From Plectrocnemia conspersa (Eukaryota > Arthropoda > Insecta > Trichoptera > Polycentropodidae): a stretch of DNA of 64,000 nt. Made by a program: the position numbers and the translations under genes. The DNA lies in contig VTFK01000110.1 in the NCBI GenBank assembly GCA_009617715.1, positions 372,001-436,000 of the forward strand, read 5' to 3'. Position 1 is the stretch's first letter. Each line of letters starts with the position of its first letter. The notes beneath the pieces are model-generated. The model saw only the letters and a program-made list of their open reading frames with translations. It ran no database searches and was not told the origin of the DNA. Shown piece by piece: positions 35,471 to 50,400 of this stretch.

Positions 35471-38400
35471 TTACATTTCTAATAGTAAGGCTTTGATGAA
35501 CGGATTTTCATTGGTTTTAATAGTTTGCTGTAAGTTAGTAAGCTTCAATTGTAGCTCAGAATCGGATAGACTATCAACGCTTAATTTTTGGCAAGATTGA
35601 ATGAAGATTTTCATGACTTCTTCGGCTTCTTCTTTAGCTCTCTGCTTGTTTGGAATGTTTACGTTTTCGACGTCAAATCGGCAGCTTTCCAGTTGTAATT
35701 GTTTTTCTTCAGCGTACTACAAATATTAGATGTCGTAAGTATTATAAATATCTTACTATGTGTCATTTTTGATGTTACCTTGATGACGTTCGGTGGAAAT
35801 TCTACCATCTTAGCGACGTGGATACCGAAGCTCTTATCGCACACTCCCGGTTTCACTTGATAGAGTAGGGTGAGTTGATCCTGATCCGTTACAGCAGTCA
35901 CATGGAGATTTACTACGTTCGGTAACGAGTCTTCCAATTGTGTTATTTCATGAAAGTGAGTTGCAAATAAACAGAATGACTTTGTAATACCAGCTAAATG
36001 TCTGCAAAAATAAATATAATAGTTAATGAATAAGTAAGCATCAGTTTAATATTAATGATAATTACTCTGCTATAGCCCAGGCGATTCCGCATCCTTCGTA
36101 AGTGGACGTCCCTCTGCCTAATTCATCGATTATCACTAACGAGTTTTTGGTTGCCGTCTAAAATTGAAAATATATTATTTTTTTATCAAATATTGTATAT
36201 CTACTACTGCAACTTGATTTGTCAAGCACACACCAAACGCATTAGTGTCATATTATGCTCGGAAAAAAACGTTTTTCTTTAATTGTAAATTATAATATAA
36301 CCAGAAGTGTGTTAGCTGATTATAGAATAACTAAAGACGTGTTACTGGAATTTAATTTGTTTAAAATAAATCTATGCAAACATTGCGCAACTTTCACAAG
36401 AATCTATGAATAATAAAATAAATATAAACATTACATTATGATTGTGCATAAAATTGTTAGTATTATGAGCAACTAAATAATAAAATTGATTGGCGATTAA
36501 AAATAGAGAATACTCCATTGTGTAAGTCTGTAACCACTAAGTCACAATAATAAATAAATATTAACACATTCATAGTTAATCTACCACAACTTACATTTAA
36601 CAGACAATACAACGGATAAATTATTCATATGACATTCAGATTGAAACGTGTCTGAACCTAAGTATGTGTGTATTGTTGTATTTTATAAAAACGTACTTAT
36701 AATTCACCCAATCGGCGGACATGTGAGAATAATGTTATTTATTTTGTTTTTCTGGATATTCTATTGTAGTTATAACAATATACTCAATTGATAAGATAAA
36801 TAAAGAAGAATTTATCCTTACTAACATAATGTTGGTAGTTCTATTATGCTGCTGAGGAATCGGATTAAACTGAGTGGCATTTTTAAAGGTAAGAATGAGA
36901 TTCTGGCATCCATTAATTTATAACGATTCAACTTTTTGTTTTCAAGCAGCTTCAATTATAAACTTGCCTTGCCTTCGCCATATTAATAAATAAGTCATAA
37001 GGACAGTTGCTTAATGTGACAGATCAATGAGGGAGCATTAGAAACATCAATAGATCAGATTTGAAGAAGTGGTGGAAGCAGTGGCGTAGCTAGGGTATGT
37101 GCCACCCAGGGCGATCCTTAAAATTGCCGCCCCCCCCCCATACAATTTTGTGGGGTCATAAAATCAGCATTTCTTAAAATAATAAATTGGTTATTATTAA
37201 GCTCTTGTTATTCGTGGATTTATATATGTTTTAGTACATTCAGGGTTAAGAACCACACTAGACGATCCCACCGCGAATATGCCGCCCCCAAGCAAGTGCC
37301 ACCCGGGGCGGCCCGCCCCCTCCGCCCCACCATAGCTACGCCACTGGGTGGAAGGTAAATATAACTAGGAATAAAATGCAGTACGTATGTATATAAAAAA
37401 AAATATTAAAATAATGATAATCCTAAAACCATTCATAGAATATTTATTATTTCACACGCGACTATAAAGCATTCTACGTTGATTTAGTTGCTTCAAAGGA
37501 AAAATGGATTCAAAAATCAATTCACTAGAGAGCAAAAACAAAATTATAAGAAAGCAACTTTTTCATGTAATATTGTTGATTTTTGTGACTACATATAAAA
37601 TATTAACTCACTCTTAAAATAGAAGCAGATTCGATCATCTCCAACATGAAGGTACTCAATCCTTTCGTCTGACAATCATCAGCTCCGACTCGAGCCAAAA
37701 TGCTGTCCACAAGCGGCACGGTTGCTTCCTCACACGGCACAAAGCATCCAATGTGTGCCAAAAGGGTGCAAACTCCCACCGAACGTATATAGGTACTTTT
37801 ACCACCCATATTTGGTCCAGTAATAATGTAAAAAGTACTATCATCTACAACAAAATCAATATATTTATTATTAACATCCATATTTTAACAACACCATTTC
37901 AGAAATATTACTTGATTTGAATTCAACATCGTTTGCAATATAAGAAATATTATCCTGAAGCTCCAGACAAGGATGTCTAGCTTTCTTCAACGTCAACTGC
38001 TGACCACTCTCTACAATTTTGGGTCTGACATAAGCAATGGGAGCTTCACAAGATACGACACTGAACGAAATCAAAACGTCCAGCTTTGCCAGCAATTCCG
38101 ACATTGTCCATAATATTTCAGCATATCCGGCTATAATTAATTTCATAATTAAATAAATATACTAATCGTTAATTTATATTTTTAGACTTACCAGCTATGC
38201 GTATTATTTCCGATACTACGTTTTTTTGGTGTTCTTCGTACAAGTTTTTAGATTGCATATAATCGTCATTCAACGCCGTTAACTTGTCGTTCCTGAATCT
38301 CACTCCGCTTTTAATAGCTTGTAACACTTCATAAGATTTGTTTTTTCTCAGAATCGGTTCTTCTTTTAAGGTTATGCTTAATTATATATAACAATTGATT

Positions 38401-41400
38401 ATTGTATTATAACAATAATTTAAAATAGGCTTTTATTACCGGAAATGATGTCCATGTATTGAGTTAGAATCTAATTTGATTGTCTTTCCAGCGTCTAAAC
38501 CAAGATCTCTAGCTGCTTTGATCAGTTGACTCTGCATGGACGATTCTACTGTTCTCATCTTCTCATTCAATTCTTGGAGATCATCGTCGAAGCTCGGTTT
38601 AACGAAGAATTCCCCTGTGTATATTATTAACATTATTTTACAGAAATAATGACATCTATGACTATTTCATAAAGTATTTAATAAATAATTTTAGCTAAGT
38701 TTTAAATCAATAATAAAATATTTACTCATGACCAACTTCATGCTGGTGTCTAATATTTTTTACCTTTATCTACAAGCTCCATATCAATAGTAGTTTCGAT
38801 CATATTCTGGTATTTTTCCAAGTCTAATAACAAATCGGCGATTGGTTCAACTAACGCTCCAGTGATTGATTTATTTTCGCAATTACGAAGATGATTCAAA
38901 AGGAACGGTAACCGCTCGATAGCCTAAGCAACACAATAATAAACATTAAGATACAAACAAAACAATCAATAATATAAAACTATTTCTTATACCTGAAATA
39001 ATTTATAGCAATCTTGCAAGTTCGCCTTGTTACGAGTCAACTTTTTGGTTAGCATTTGGAAATCTGGAATTCGCCGTAAATGATCTTCGTAGAGCTGCCG
39101 TCTTATTTCACTATTTTCTACAAACGTTTCTACTATTTCTAATCTCTCTTCTATTTGGTTTTGGTCTTTTAAAGGCTGTCTTACCCACTGAGATAATAAT
39201 CTAAAATAATAAAAATATTAACAAATCAATTACATACGTCAATAAGATTTATTTGTCAGAACATTAAAATAATATGTAGTTCCTTAAATAAATAATAATT
39301 TAAATTACAGTATGGTATATATATAAACTTTTTAAGCATTCATATTTTTGTTTTTACAGTAAATGACTGCATTAACGATCAATATTTACATCAATCAATA
39401 TAATATTCTTGATGACAGATGCAGCATGTTTATTTTACTAAATTGATAAGATAATGGTTGAGATATTCAGCTGAGATTTTCAATTTCATAATGAATTACT
39501 ACATCATAATTTAATCCTAGTTTATTTATTGATTGCAAGTCTTTCATTGCAACATGACATGCATTAGCCAAATGTGTTACAACAGGGTAAACACCACCAA
39601 TTACTAAATAAGTAGTGGGACATTTTATTATTTATTAACTATAAAATTGTCCCTTTAGTCTGCGTTTTAATCCTTACATTTGCAAAAATGTATAACATTT
39701 TTATAAATTTACAGTAATTTTACTATTTGTTAACAGTAGTCGTATCAGTGATGGGATATTTTCAACAATGGCAGCGGAGATAAAATAATCTCAGTTAAGC
39801 TATATTATGCTTTGAGTTTCAATGCAACAATAGTAGTCAAAAACATCTGTAATGCAATGAGCAAGGATGCCATTAAATTTTAAGTGTCAAAAGTGTTTTT
39901 TAAAATTTCGTTCCGGGAGTTTTGACATTGAATATCTACATAAGGGCTTAGGGGTTATTAATGAGGATATTAGGGCTACCATGCAGGTCCAAAATTAACG
40001 ATATAAAAACTAGCGTAAAAGTTCAATGTGTCGCCTACAGTAATTCAGATATTTAAAAAGTATTAATTTGCAGAATATGGGTATCTTATAAATTGTCTAA
40101 GAAAAACCGTTCGCAGCCAATCTCAATATGCATATAATTAAATGATTATAGAACAGAAAGATTTATTTTTGAAGCAAATTGTTACTAAAGATGAGAAGTG
40201 CATTGTTTACATGCAACGAATGCCAGTCAATCCCGAGAACAGGATTATACTCTAATAAGATAACTTTTCGCATTTGATGGGATATGAAGGGCATAATTCA
40301 TTATGAATTATTCGATTATAGGCAAATAATTACAATAGTGTGCTTAATTAAATTGTTTAAAAGCGACGCAGACCCTTATAAATCAAAGAAGGGTAATTTT
40401 ACACTAAGACGGTGCTCACTCTCATGTATCCAAGAAGACAATAGAAAAAAATCAATGGGCTTTTTTGGGAACCCCTTTCTCATCCACTGATTCTTCACAC
40501 ATTGCTCCAAATGATTATCATCTATTTAGATCTCTGCAACAGTTTTGAGGCGATTTTTTTACAAAACAAAAAACGACATTTATTGCTGAATATGTCAACT
40601 AATTTGGAAATTTGCTCCATACACAAAATATTATATAGTAAATAAACATAAGACTAATTGGTCAACAATCTTAAGATGATTGACATTGCCTCCCAATTGT
40701 TTTAACTAATAATTATCCGTATATAAAATATATAATATACCGATATTATATTCTCATCCAATACAAAAAAAAAAACATATTTAAGAAACAATAAAAAAAA
40801 AAAAAAAAAAAAAAAATACATATTTAAGAAACAATACGAAAAAACTTATTAGTTTGATATACATATAAACAACACTACTCAATTTTTTGTATGGTCATAA
40901 TCAAAAATGTTTTTATGTTTCTTTAACGATATCTAGAATCATTCTCGTAATAATTATCATTACAACTATGTGCCACTTACTAAGAATTTAGTTTATTACC
41001 ATATAGATTATAAAGGCAATTTTCTCCGTATCCTAATCTAGATTCTTTACGTTTTAGGTGGAAATTCCATTAAATTTATCAGAATCATATCAAATACATA
41101 ATTATTTATTTCTGTGAATTTTGTTATATAATTATCTCGATAATATTTATGTAAATTTATTATCTAATGATCTGAATGAAATCTTGTAGCTAATTAATAT
41201 ATCTACGACTTTACGGACAAAAAAGCAGGAACATCATTTCAGCTACAGAGGTGAGGCAAAATTTGGCCAGTTAGCGATTGTTTATTTAATTTTAATTTAT
41301 TTAACATTGTTGAATTTTTTTGTGGGATTACATTAAGCCATGGCTACGCCTAAAAACCCGAAACGTTGGAGCCCTTATAGCCGAGATTCCGTCCGATATG

Positions 41401-44400
41401 TATGGAAGTCAACGAAAAGATCAGTTTCTGCAAAAGGTCCAGAGGCGGCCATTTAATTTATATATGAAACTGAAGAACTAGTAAATAAAAAACATTACTG
41501 AAGAAGTAATAAATTAGAGTACGAAATAAATGAACATAATAAAAAATATTTTATATTAATTTTATAAAAAAATATTGAGAACTTCTGAATTTTTATAAAA
41601 AAAATTTAGAAAAAAATATTTTGAATAAATTACCGAAATTTACTAATAGAAAAGTTTTAAAATATTTTTTTAAAACATACTAATACAAAAGAGTCACTAA
41701 TTTTTTTTCTCTATAATTTATTATGCAATATAAATTATTAATAAATAATCAACAACAGAAATAATTATGGAAAAATACAGAAAAATTAACTCACTAACTA
41801 TTCAAAGGGTTAATTGATATTATTTTTCATATTCGATGAAATACATCAAATTTTAAATCCGTATATATTCTTAAATTTTTTTTTTTTTTTATAAAAAAAA
41901 GTTCGATAACTGAAGATGGATCAACTTTATGTATCTACTGGTGAAAATGTATTTGGACTTCACTAGAGCAGGGCTCGGCAACCTATGACCCGCGGGTCAC
42001 CAAGTGACCCGTTTGATGATTTGAAGTGACCCACTTCAGTTCTGCAAATATCATTTTTTAACGTGTTACGGTGTCATGACCAGACCACATATATTATTGT
42101 TAGGACCAAAAATATTCACTGACCCAAATAGTCTTTTTTATAGTCAAATTTTAATTATTTTGACCCGCAGCAAAAAAAGGTTGCCGAGGCCTGCACTAGA
42201 GTATACTAAAATATAACTTCTTTGAAAAATATACATTCACTCATGTAAATAAATAATGATAGGTATGTAAATGTATATATTTCTACATATGAGTTGAAAC
42301 CATTTTATTTTACTAGAACCTGCCAGATAAATTATATTTTCACTGGTAAAAACATATTTACTCTTGAAAATGTATTCTGATATGATTTCACTGTAATGAC
42401 GTATTTTAAAAAATATTTAAAAGATAGATTCGACTGTTTTTTTTTATATTAGATTTTCTATGAGGGATAACCAGAAAATTTCTGGTTTAGAATCAAGAAT
42501 GTCATTTCAGCTTTTATCAGGGGGAGATTTTAACGGACCATTTTTTTAATATTTCGATTTCATTAAGATTTACAGTATATCAATAAATGACATGCATTTT
42601 TCGGGGAAAATTTAAGGAGAGGGGTACCACCTCCACCTCCCAGCAAATGACATCCATGTAAAAAAGCGTGGTAAAAAATACTGATTATATAAGTATAAAG
42701 CTTTATAGATTAGTAACAGAACAAGAAGTCTAAATTTGATCATAGGCAATTAACGTTGAAATGTGTAATGTAAAATTGAAAGTGTTTAAAAACCTACTAA
42801 GAGTTCAAACCCATAGATGAATGTTTCACTTGTGGACAATTTTATTTTGCAATGCCATGAACAGAGCATTAAAAAAAAGTGGATTATTTTGTCAGCAATG
42901 AATTATTTTTAATTTACATTTGATCTTCCGTTGTAACTTGACAGGCATAAGCCCAATGCATTACAACGGCGTAAATCGGCGACATAATGAATACCTAAAA
43001 GTAAGTATTAACCACCAGACTTTTCAGTCTGGGAATCAATGATGATTGGGCATAATTATAAATTGTGTATTTTAATTTATAAATAACAGATATCACTGGG
43101 GCGTTTTTAATAGCGCATTTTTATAAATAAAATTTCGACTCTCCTGTTGTGGCTCGAATACGCAAACTATAGATCTAGCATACTATGCTATTTCAACCTT
43201 TATTAATAATGAACATATTATCGCTGTGACAAAAATGTTGTAATAGTATTAACTGTAAAATAAATAATTATAGCTTTATACCTTTTTCCGTGAGCCGTTC
43301 TACACCTATCCAACAATCCATAAACACTCGTAAATTTAGAAAAGTTTCCAGTTTCTTTTTTCGGTAAGATGTTCAGCGCATTAATGGCGGCTGAGTCTAA
43401 ATGCACATAGCGCATACTGTCTAAATTTTTGAACGTAAACTTTTCAAAACTGTTTTGATCTGACGACAATTCTAAGTATTTAACAACAGCGTTCAGACAG
43501 TCACAGACTAATGATTGGTTGAGTTCGGTGAACGAATTTGCGTCTTTTTGTTGTCCTTCGGCAAACTTTAAAAGTCTGTTCAGATCTTGGATCAGTCCAT
43601 CGCTTGTAAATTCAGATTTTTTCCGTTGTGTTATCGACACATTTGACCTTTCCATTATGGCAGTAATTTGTTTCAACTATAAAAAAATAAAAATAAATAT
43701 ACGTAGAAAAATTTTTTTACTTATTTATGTTATTTATCGTTACGTCAGTATCAGCCTGTTGAACCAAGCATTCCTTAGGTCCCAATTGCACGATAAGGGC
43801 TTCCAATTCCGAAAGATGTTCATTATCAGTGAATTCCATGACGGAAAAGGAATGTTCGTATGAATCGACACAAACGACACCGACAATCTAATAAATGACA
43901 TATAATTGATATTGTTATAAATGAAATGTATTTTTATTATTTTAAACTAATACAGTAGTGTGGAATAAAAATGTAAGTTATAAATTAACTGTCGGATTAA
44001 ATTACAACCTAATTTTGCAAACAACATAGATTATTTTTTTATATTGTGACATACATTTTATTAACACATTAAAGACCAATGACGCATTTATGCGTCATTT
44101 GAAATTTCGTTATTAAAACACATTTTACAATATTAGCACATGCATGATTAACAAATAATATTATATAAAATATATTTACTTTATTTTTGTCGTCAGTTCT
44201 ACTTTTGATCGCCACAATCGTTGGGTTTACCACAATATCGGCATTAGAGAATAGTATATCTTCGAATTGCGATAGATTTCCAGGAGAACCTTTATATTCC
44301 AAAATCCAATCGTTATTTTTTAAATTTCCTTGATTGATATAAACTTCAGCTCGGTATAATTTAACCTGGAACATGTAAAAATGTCAAAATTATCACATAT

Positions 44401-47400
44401 AAATGAGGTACGAATATTACTACAAATTAAATCTCTATTATTTAAATTTTTTTTAACATAACCTTCTTTATTAACACTTAATTGACGGGTCACTTTTTTG
44501 CTGCCTCTGCATGACAACAAGCAGTTTTACGAGTATTTAGCGCAACGTAAATTTAAAAGAAAAAGTATAATTTTTGAATCAAAAAGGAATAAAATCAAAA
44601 TTGAAACTTTATTAAAAAATATTTATGAAAAAATTTAATACCACCTTAAACTTAGTGGTCTGTGGCTTACGGATCCCGGAGGCGATCAATTGCGATTGAT
44701 CAATTGTATGTGATTGACGGTTTCGAATGATGCGAGATTGTTGCTGCGTCAATCGCTATGACTCATTCGGTTTGTTGCGCCATCGAAGGAAGTCGTATCG
44801 AATCTGTCAAATTTTTTTGATGCAATCCCAGGATATCCGGGACGGTTGATAACCCTGATTCTAGTACCTGCCGATCTGTCAAGATGATTTCGGTCGTAGA
44901 TATGGCATTTATTGCAATTACTCTTATGCTTCCTCTACACTCTCTGGAAGTTACCAAACCAAAGGTCTACCGAATATGGTCGAGGTCGCCGAGACATTAG
45001 AGCGGGCAGACCCGAGCTCGACCGAAGTAGCCCTGAATTAACACATTATATTTTCCGTCCTTGCCCAACCATGGCCTACTTCCAGAGAGTGTGGAGGAAG
45101 CATTACGGTTTTTACTCAGAAAAAAATTGAAAAGAATCAGACGTTGGTACAAATTGAGCCCAATGATTATAAAAATACTATTGTTGCACAATAATAAATA
45201 AATAATAACTTAGTAATTGGTATGAATTTGCTCCTCGTACCTTGGAAATGATAATAATGGAAACGTGTGAGGCTATATTCTAAAAATTAAAAGAGAACAT
45301 TGCTTTTATTAATTTATTTGGGATTGCATAAAAAAAATTTGACAGATTCGATACGACTTCTTTCGACGGCGCAACAAACCGAATGAGTCATAGCGATTGA
45401 CGCAGCATCAATTTCGCATCATTTGAAACCGTCAATCACGTACGATTGATCAATCGCAATTGATCGTCTCCAGGATCCTTCAGAACAGAGAATGTGGATC
45501 AAATTAAATTTATTATATAATTTATGGCTTTGTCACACTGAAGACATTTTACTCCTTGAGTGTGTGTAACAGCCAGACGATAGATACAGGAAAAAAACAG
45601 CAACTGGCCTTACAACACATAAGCCTCAATGTATAATGGACTATAATATATATATGAAAGGTGTTGATAAATAAATATTTCGAAAAACAATTGAATGGAC
45701 AAAAAAGGTAGTTTTTATTTATTTCAAAATGCATTGTTTAATTCGTTCAGTGTCTAGCAACATTTGAATTCTAACAGAAGAATAAAATTCAAAAATTTTC
45801 TTTTGAGTAAGGCTAAAGGATAGTTGTAGAATTCAGTGGAATCTATCGATTCTGATGACATTTCACCGGCTTCTGCCATATCTTACCGTGCCCGTGCTTC
45901 CGATCCATCAGAAAGGCTTTCGGTTAAGTTTAAAAATCATCAGCCAATAAAAATAAAAAGTGGGGAGAAATATGTGAAAATAAAATGTCGTGTTTGTTCT
46001 GCACATGGAATAAGGGAAGTTACAGCATACATGTGCAGAAGTTGTGAAATTCCTCGTCATATTGACGAAAGTTTTTATATGAATCACTCAATTTTTTATA
46101 TTGAAATAGATAAAAAAAAAAGTGTAAATAATAAAAGGATATAGTGTAGTGTATTAGTGTAATTGTGAAAATAAATGTGTTTGTGTCAGTTGTATGCAGA
46201 AAGTGGACGCCGAAAAATTTGGTGAGTGCAAATTATATTATATTATAAATCGGTTATACAAAAATGTATAGAAGCATTTAAACATACATATTATTAAATT
46301 ATAAGAAACTGGTTTGTAACCATTACAACCATTTTCAATTAACCCGAAATATTAGGAATGAAAAAAACATTCATGATTATATTCCTCAGATTCTTTTAAG
46401 CGCAATAATATTTTTTTTCCAAATATTTTACTTAATGACGACAATAATTTATCCGAATTGTAGATTTTTCCCCTGCTTTCTTAATCTGTGAATCATTGCG
46501 GTTTTCCAAATGGTAGGGAAATATCAAAATAAAAAACACCCAGTAAGTTAATGGATGCCATTTTTTCTTCTTTGTTCTTTGGTTATTGTGTTATCCAATT
46601 TATCTATAATACATATACCGTAGTGTTTTTACTTTTTAAATTTGCAAAAATATACAGAATTAAAGGTGGAAAAACTTAAGTGATGTGCTATCAACCGCGG
46701 ATGTTTCGATTTCTTTTGATTGGATTAATTTTATGTTTACATACCCTGAAATTTATTTCTGTTCAAGGAGTGTAACATAAAATATTATTTTTTAGATAAA
46801 ATAAATAATTAGGGTTCATACATTTCTTAAAAAAGTCACATACCTTGCGACGCAATGGGATAAGACGACCCTTTTAAAAAAAATTGAAGTAAAATATTTA
46901 TTTTTAATTCAATATTATGTAGAAATAATTTACTACTATCTCTTATTATCATGCAGAAGCAATCTAGATAGAATCCCAGTACTTTTTTAATAAAAGAAAA
47001 CGCATGATGCAGGACTCCATTTTTAGAGAGTTCCATTTTTTAAACATATAGTCAAATTGTACGTTCCTTTTATTATCGTTTTTTAATCTATAATTCTGCA
47101 AATTTTTTCTTCGTTTAGACAAATTTTATAGTTCAATAATGGTAATTCTTTCATTAAATATTTATGACGAAAATATATTTTATGTGAATTATCCATTCAT
47201 TATAAGGATTATGATATTACATTTAAAATTTATATTTATGAATATTTTAAAATAGTTAAATAAAATCTCTAATGCACGGTAAAGTAAAAAGTATTGAAAG
47301 ACAGTATCAACTATTATATTAAAATTATATTTCAGTCTTTCATGCGTTAAAATTTTTATGTTTATAGATTTGTTAGCTTTAAGAATAATTTACGATGCTT

Positions 47401-50400
47401 AGAAAAATAATTTACGATCACACTATACAAGCAGTTCGTGTTTAAAAAAAGAGCTCTTTGATGGTCCCTCACATGGAAGTCAGTGGTAGCAATAAAAATA
47501 ATTAGTTGAAATATTTTATTACTTAAAGTATAAACATTGATTCATAGATAGCAGCACAAAACACTTTAGTTTTTGGGGGTAGATACTATGGAACCCGCCA
47601 TTAAACATCAGAAGTCGTAAAATGTAGTCACTACTTTTACACTACCCTTGGATTACCAGCAGCGAACAAAGTGGGTAAATATTACCTGACCCGTTGGTAG
47701 TGTTAATATTGATATCTTAATATCAAAACTGTATAAACGGTTTTTGCGTTTTTCTCACAAAGTAAAAAATGATTCATTGGATTTATTTTTTAATTACAAT
47801 TGATTTATAGATTGAACTCGGGGATGGATAATTTAAATATAAATTTTTTTACATTGAAATTATATTTTATTATAATTGCACATTGAATTTGAAGGTTCAA
47901 CAAATAAAAATGTTTATGTAATTTTTTTTATATTATTTTTAAAGGAATATTTTATATCCGGTAATTTCTTGTTCGCAAAAATCCGATCACCCTATATTGG
48001 TATACATAATAATTTGTGTAAAAGAATATACATGTATATTGATCACAGGAACGTTTGATTTCATGTTCGCAAAAAAATCCGATTTCATTGGTATACGATT
48101 TTGCATCTTCATTTAAATCAGCTTTAATTCCGATTTGCCTTGACTTCACCATTACATTATAATGAAGTCATATGGACAGTCATTCAATGTGACTGGATGA
48201 ATGCTTCTATCATAGTCAATTTTATGTCTCAATTTAACATTGAATTAGTGTAATGATATTATTACCAAATTTATGTCAGTTCTCAGTTTAAGTTAATAAA
48301 TTAAATAAATAAGTTCTCAGTTTAAGTCGGGGCTTCGAACCTGAACTGAACCGAAAACTGTTATTTTTGTCGGAACGAAAACCAGAGCTGAACTGAGAAA
48401 AAAATATCGGTTTATTTCGGTTCGGTCCATTTTTTTGTGACAAAATGCAAGCTGTGAAATATATGGAACAAATTATAATTTTTAAAGAAATCAATTTCAA
48501 TCACAAATGAACAAGTACAATCATCTAGCGAATTATTGGCAATAGACACATAGATTTCCTATTTCTATAGATGTGGACATTGAATTCATATTGAATAACT
48601 TTAAACATGTACAAAGATTAGGCAGAAAAAAACATAATTAAAATTTTGGGGAGATTTAAAAATACATATCTACATTTACACAAAATTGCAATGGTGGTTT
48701 TAGAAGCTCCAGCAATACAAGTTAGTGTTAAAAATACTTTTTCTGGCTTAAAGTTTATTTTGCGAGACAATCGATATAATTTAAATGAAAATACATTGGA
48801 AGATGTATTAATAATTAGAGGAAACTTTCATATTTTTTAATTATAAATAAATATACTCAAGAATCCTGTATATTTCAACTGTGAATATACAAATTTGCTT
48901 TGTTTACATATGTTTCGTTAAATAAATTATATTATTATATATACTTATACAATAGTTCTAATTATTATTTATTTTATATTATTGAAAACCGTAAAAACCA
49001 ATATTTATTTCGGAGGGAAAATCAGAACTGAACATATATCTTTTTTATTTTATTTGAACCGGAACGAAAAATGTAATAACGGTTCAATGCCCTGATTTAA
49101 GCTAATAGATTAAATAAATAAATAAATTAAATTATTGAACTCGATTTGATAGCTACATTTGTGTCTTTATCTTTATGATATGAATCTATAGATAAATAAT
49201 TTACCAATAGGAGTTCTCTAAGGAATATCTCAAAATTTCCTCTCGAAAGAACTATATATTCTAATTTGTTTGGTTCGGCTCCCATTATCTTCATGGCGGC
49301 TGTCGATTTGAAGACTTCTTTGGATGCGAGATGAGCATCTTCGCCGTGGAGAGTATAGTAATCTACCCGGTTGAAAAATCTGACCGTTGTGCTCGGTTTC
49401 TGAAAATAGTACACAAACAGGATAAAGATGAATTAAAAGGAATTGTTAATTTATTAAAATAAAAAATACATTAAAAATTATCAAAAGAAAGTTCACATAT
49501 TGTTTAACATTGAGGTCGTGTTATCATTTTTTAACTGATACAAGGAGACGACTATTTTAACATTTCAATATTTAATGGCAGCTTTATTTAACAATATACC
49601 AAGAAATATTTTCAAGGGAATTTTGAACTGATTTCATGGCCGTTTTGATGAAATAAGATAACCTAATTTTCAAATATTTGATTCGCTGTGACTAATAAAT
49701 AAGTATTATAACAATTAATTCTAAGAATATATAATCACGTTTGTAACTGACGGGGTTATCGAAAGGGCAAATTGTTTATAATTCAATATCAAAATAAGAC
49801 GTCTCTTGCAAATAAAGTGATATTGCGTGCTCAACATCAAGTCAGTGCGAATACGTCCGTCAGTTTTGAATCACATTATTCACAAGTGAGCATTAGTAAT
49901 GGTTTAAGTTTAGATCAAGTGTTGATCTTGAATATTTTTCAGATTGTCACAATGAGGGCTTTGATACTATTGTTGCTGCCTTTAGTGGCGGCAGATTTTT
50001 ATAAAGAAACACAAGATTTTCAATATTCGAGGTCGACGGACGGAGAGGCTAAGCAAGGCTATTACGGCTCTCAAACTGGTAACATGGGCGGTAACTACGA
50101 AGTTGCGCAGAACATGGACACTTTGGCACAGCGACAAATGAAGGGTTTGATGACTCAAGTCGGATCTCAGTTGGGTATCGATTCTACGAGCATGGGGAAG
50201 GGACACGTGCCTAATGCGATGAATTCTGGTTCGATATACGGTTCGGCATCGGCACATGGTAAAGCATCGGGAGTTGTGTCTGGAGGTGAAGATGCAGATC
50301 TACATGATTACGGAGAAACAGATCGCCACAGAGGTGGATATCAATCCAGACATTCCGGCACATCTGGGCAAAGATACGGAGGCGAATCAGTAGTTGGATC

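Larger units (their letters stand above)
39201..43281 (-). other. MSH2 intron 6 (4.1 kb)
   Basis: No MSH2 exon is missing here, since the phases of exons 6 and 7 match. It holds the mariner remnant (39600-40640), a poly-A tract near 40793-40816, the hAT MITE at 41969-42193, and two related short repeats with words like gcattacaacggggtaa (near 39560 and 42955; a third relative lies near 13000). Confidence 0.7.
44366..49204 (-). other. MSH2 intron 3 (4.8 kb)
   Basis: Holds, in order, a long-armed foldback element (44671-45478) with a MITE inside it, a piggyBac-type C-terminal remnant (45836-46144), about 2.2 kb of AT-rich DNA with nothing recognised (46145-48327), and a hAT remnant (48328-49094). 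Confidence 0.75.

Noticed and set aside
49560..49680. Possible MSH2 first exon close to exon 3 (minus ATG near 49636)
   Set aside because: The reading frame and donor phase do not fit exon 3, and the peptide does not resemble MSH2; the exons at 53.5-53.7 kb fit perfectly.
49772..49951. In-frame N-terminal extension of the nested secreted protein
   Set aside because: It runs through a plausible 57-base 5'UTR intron, and the later ATG starts a textbook signal peptide.
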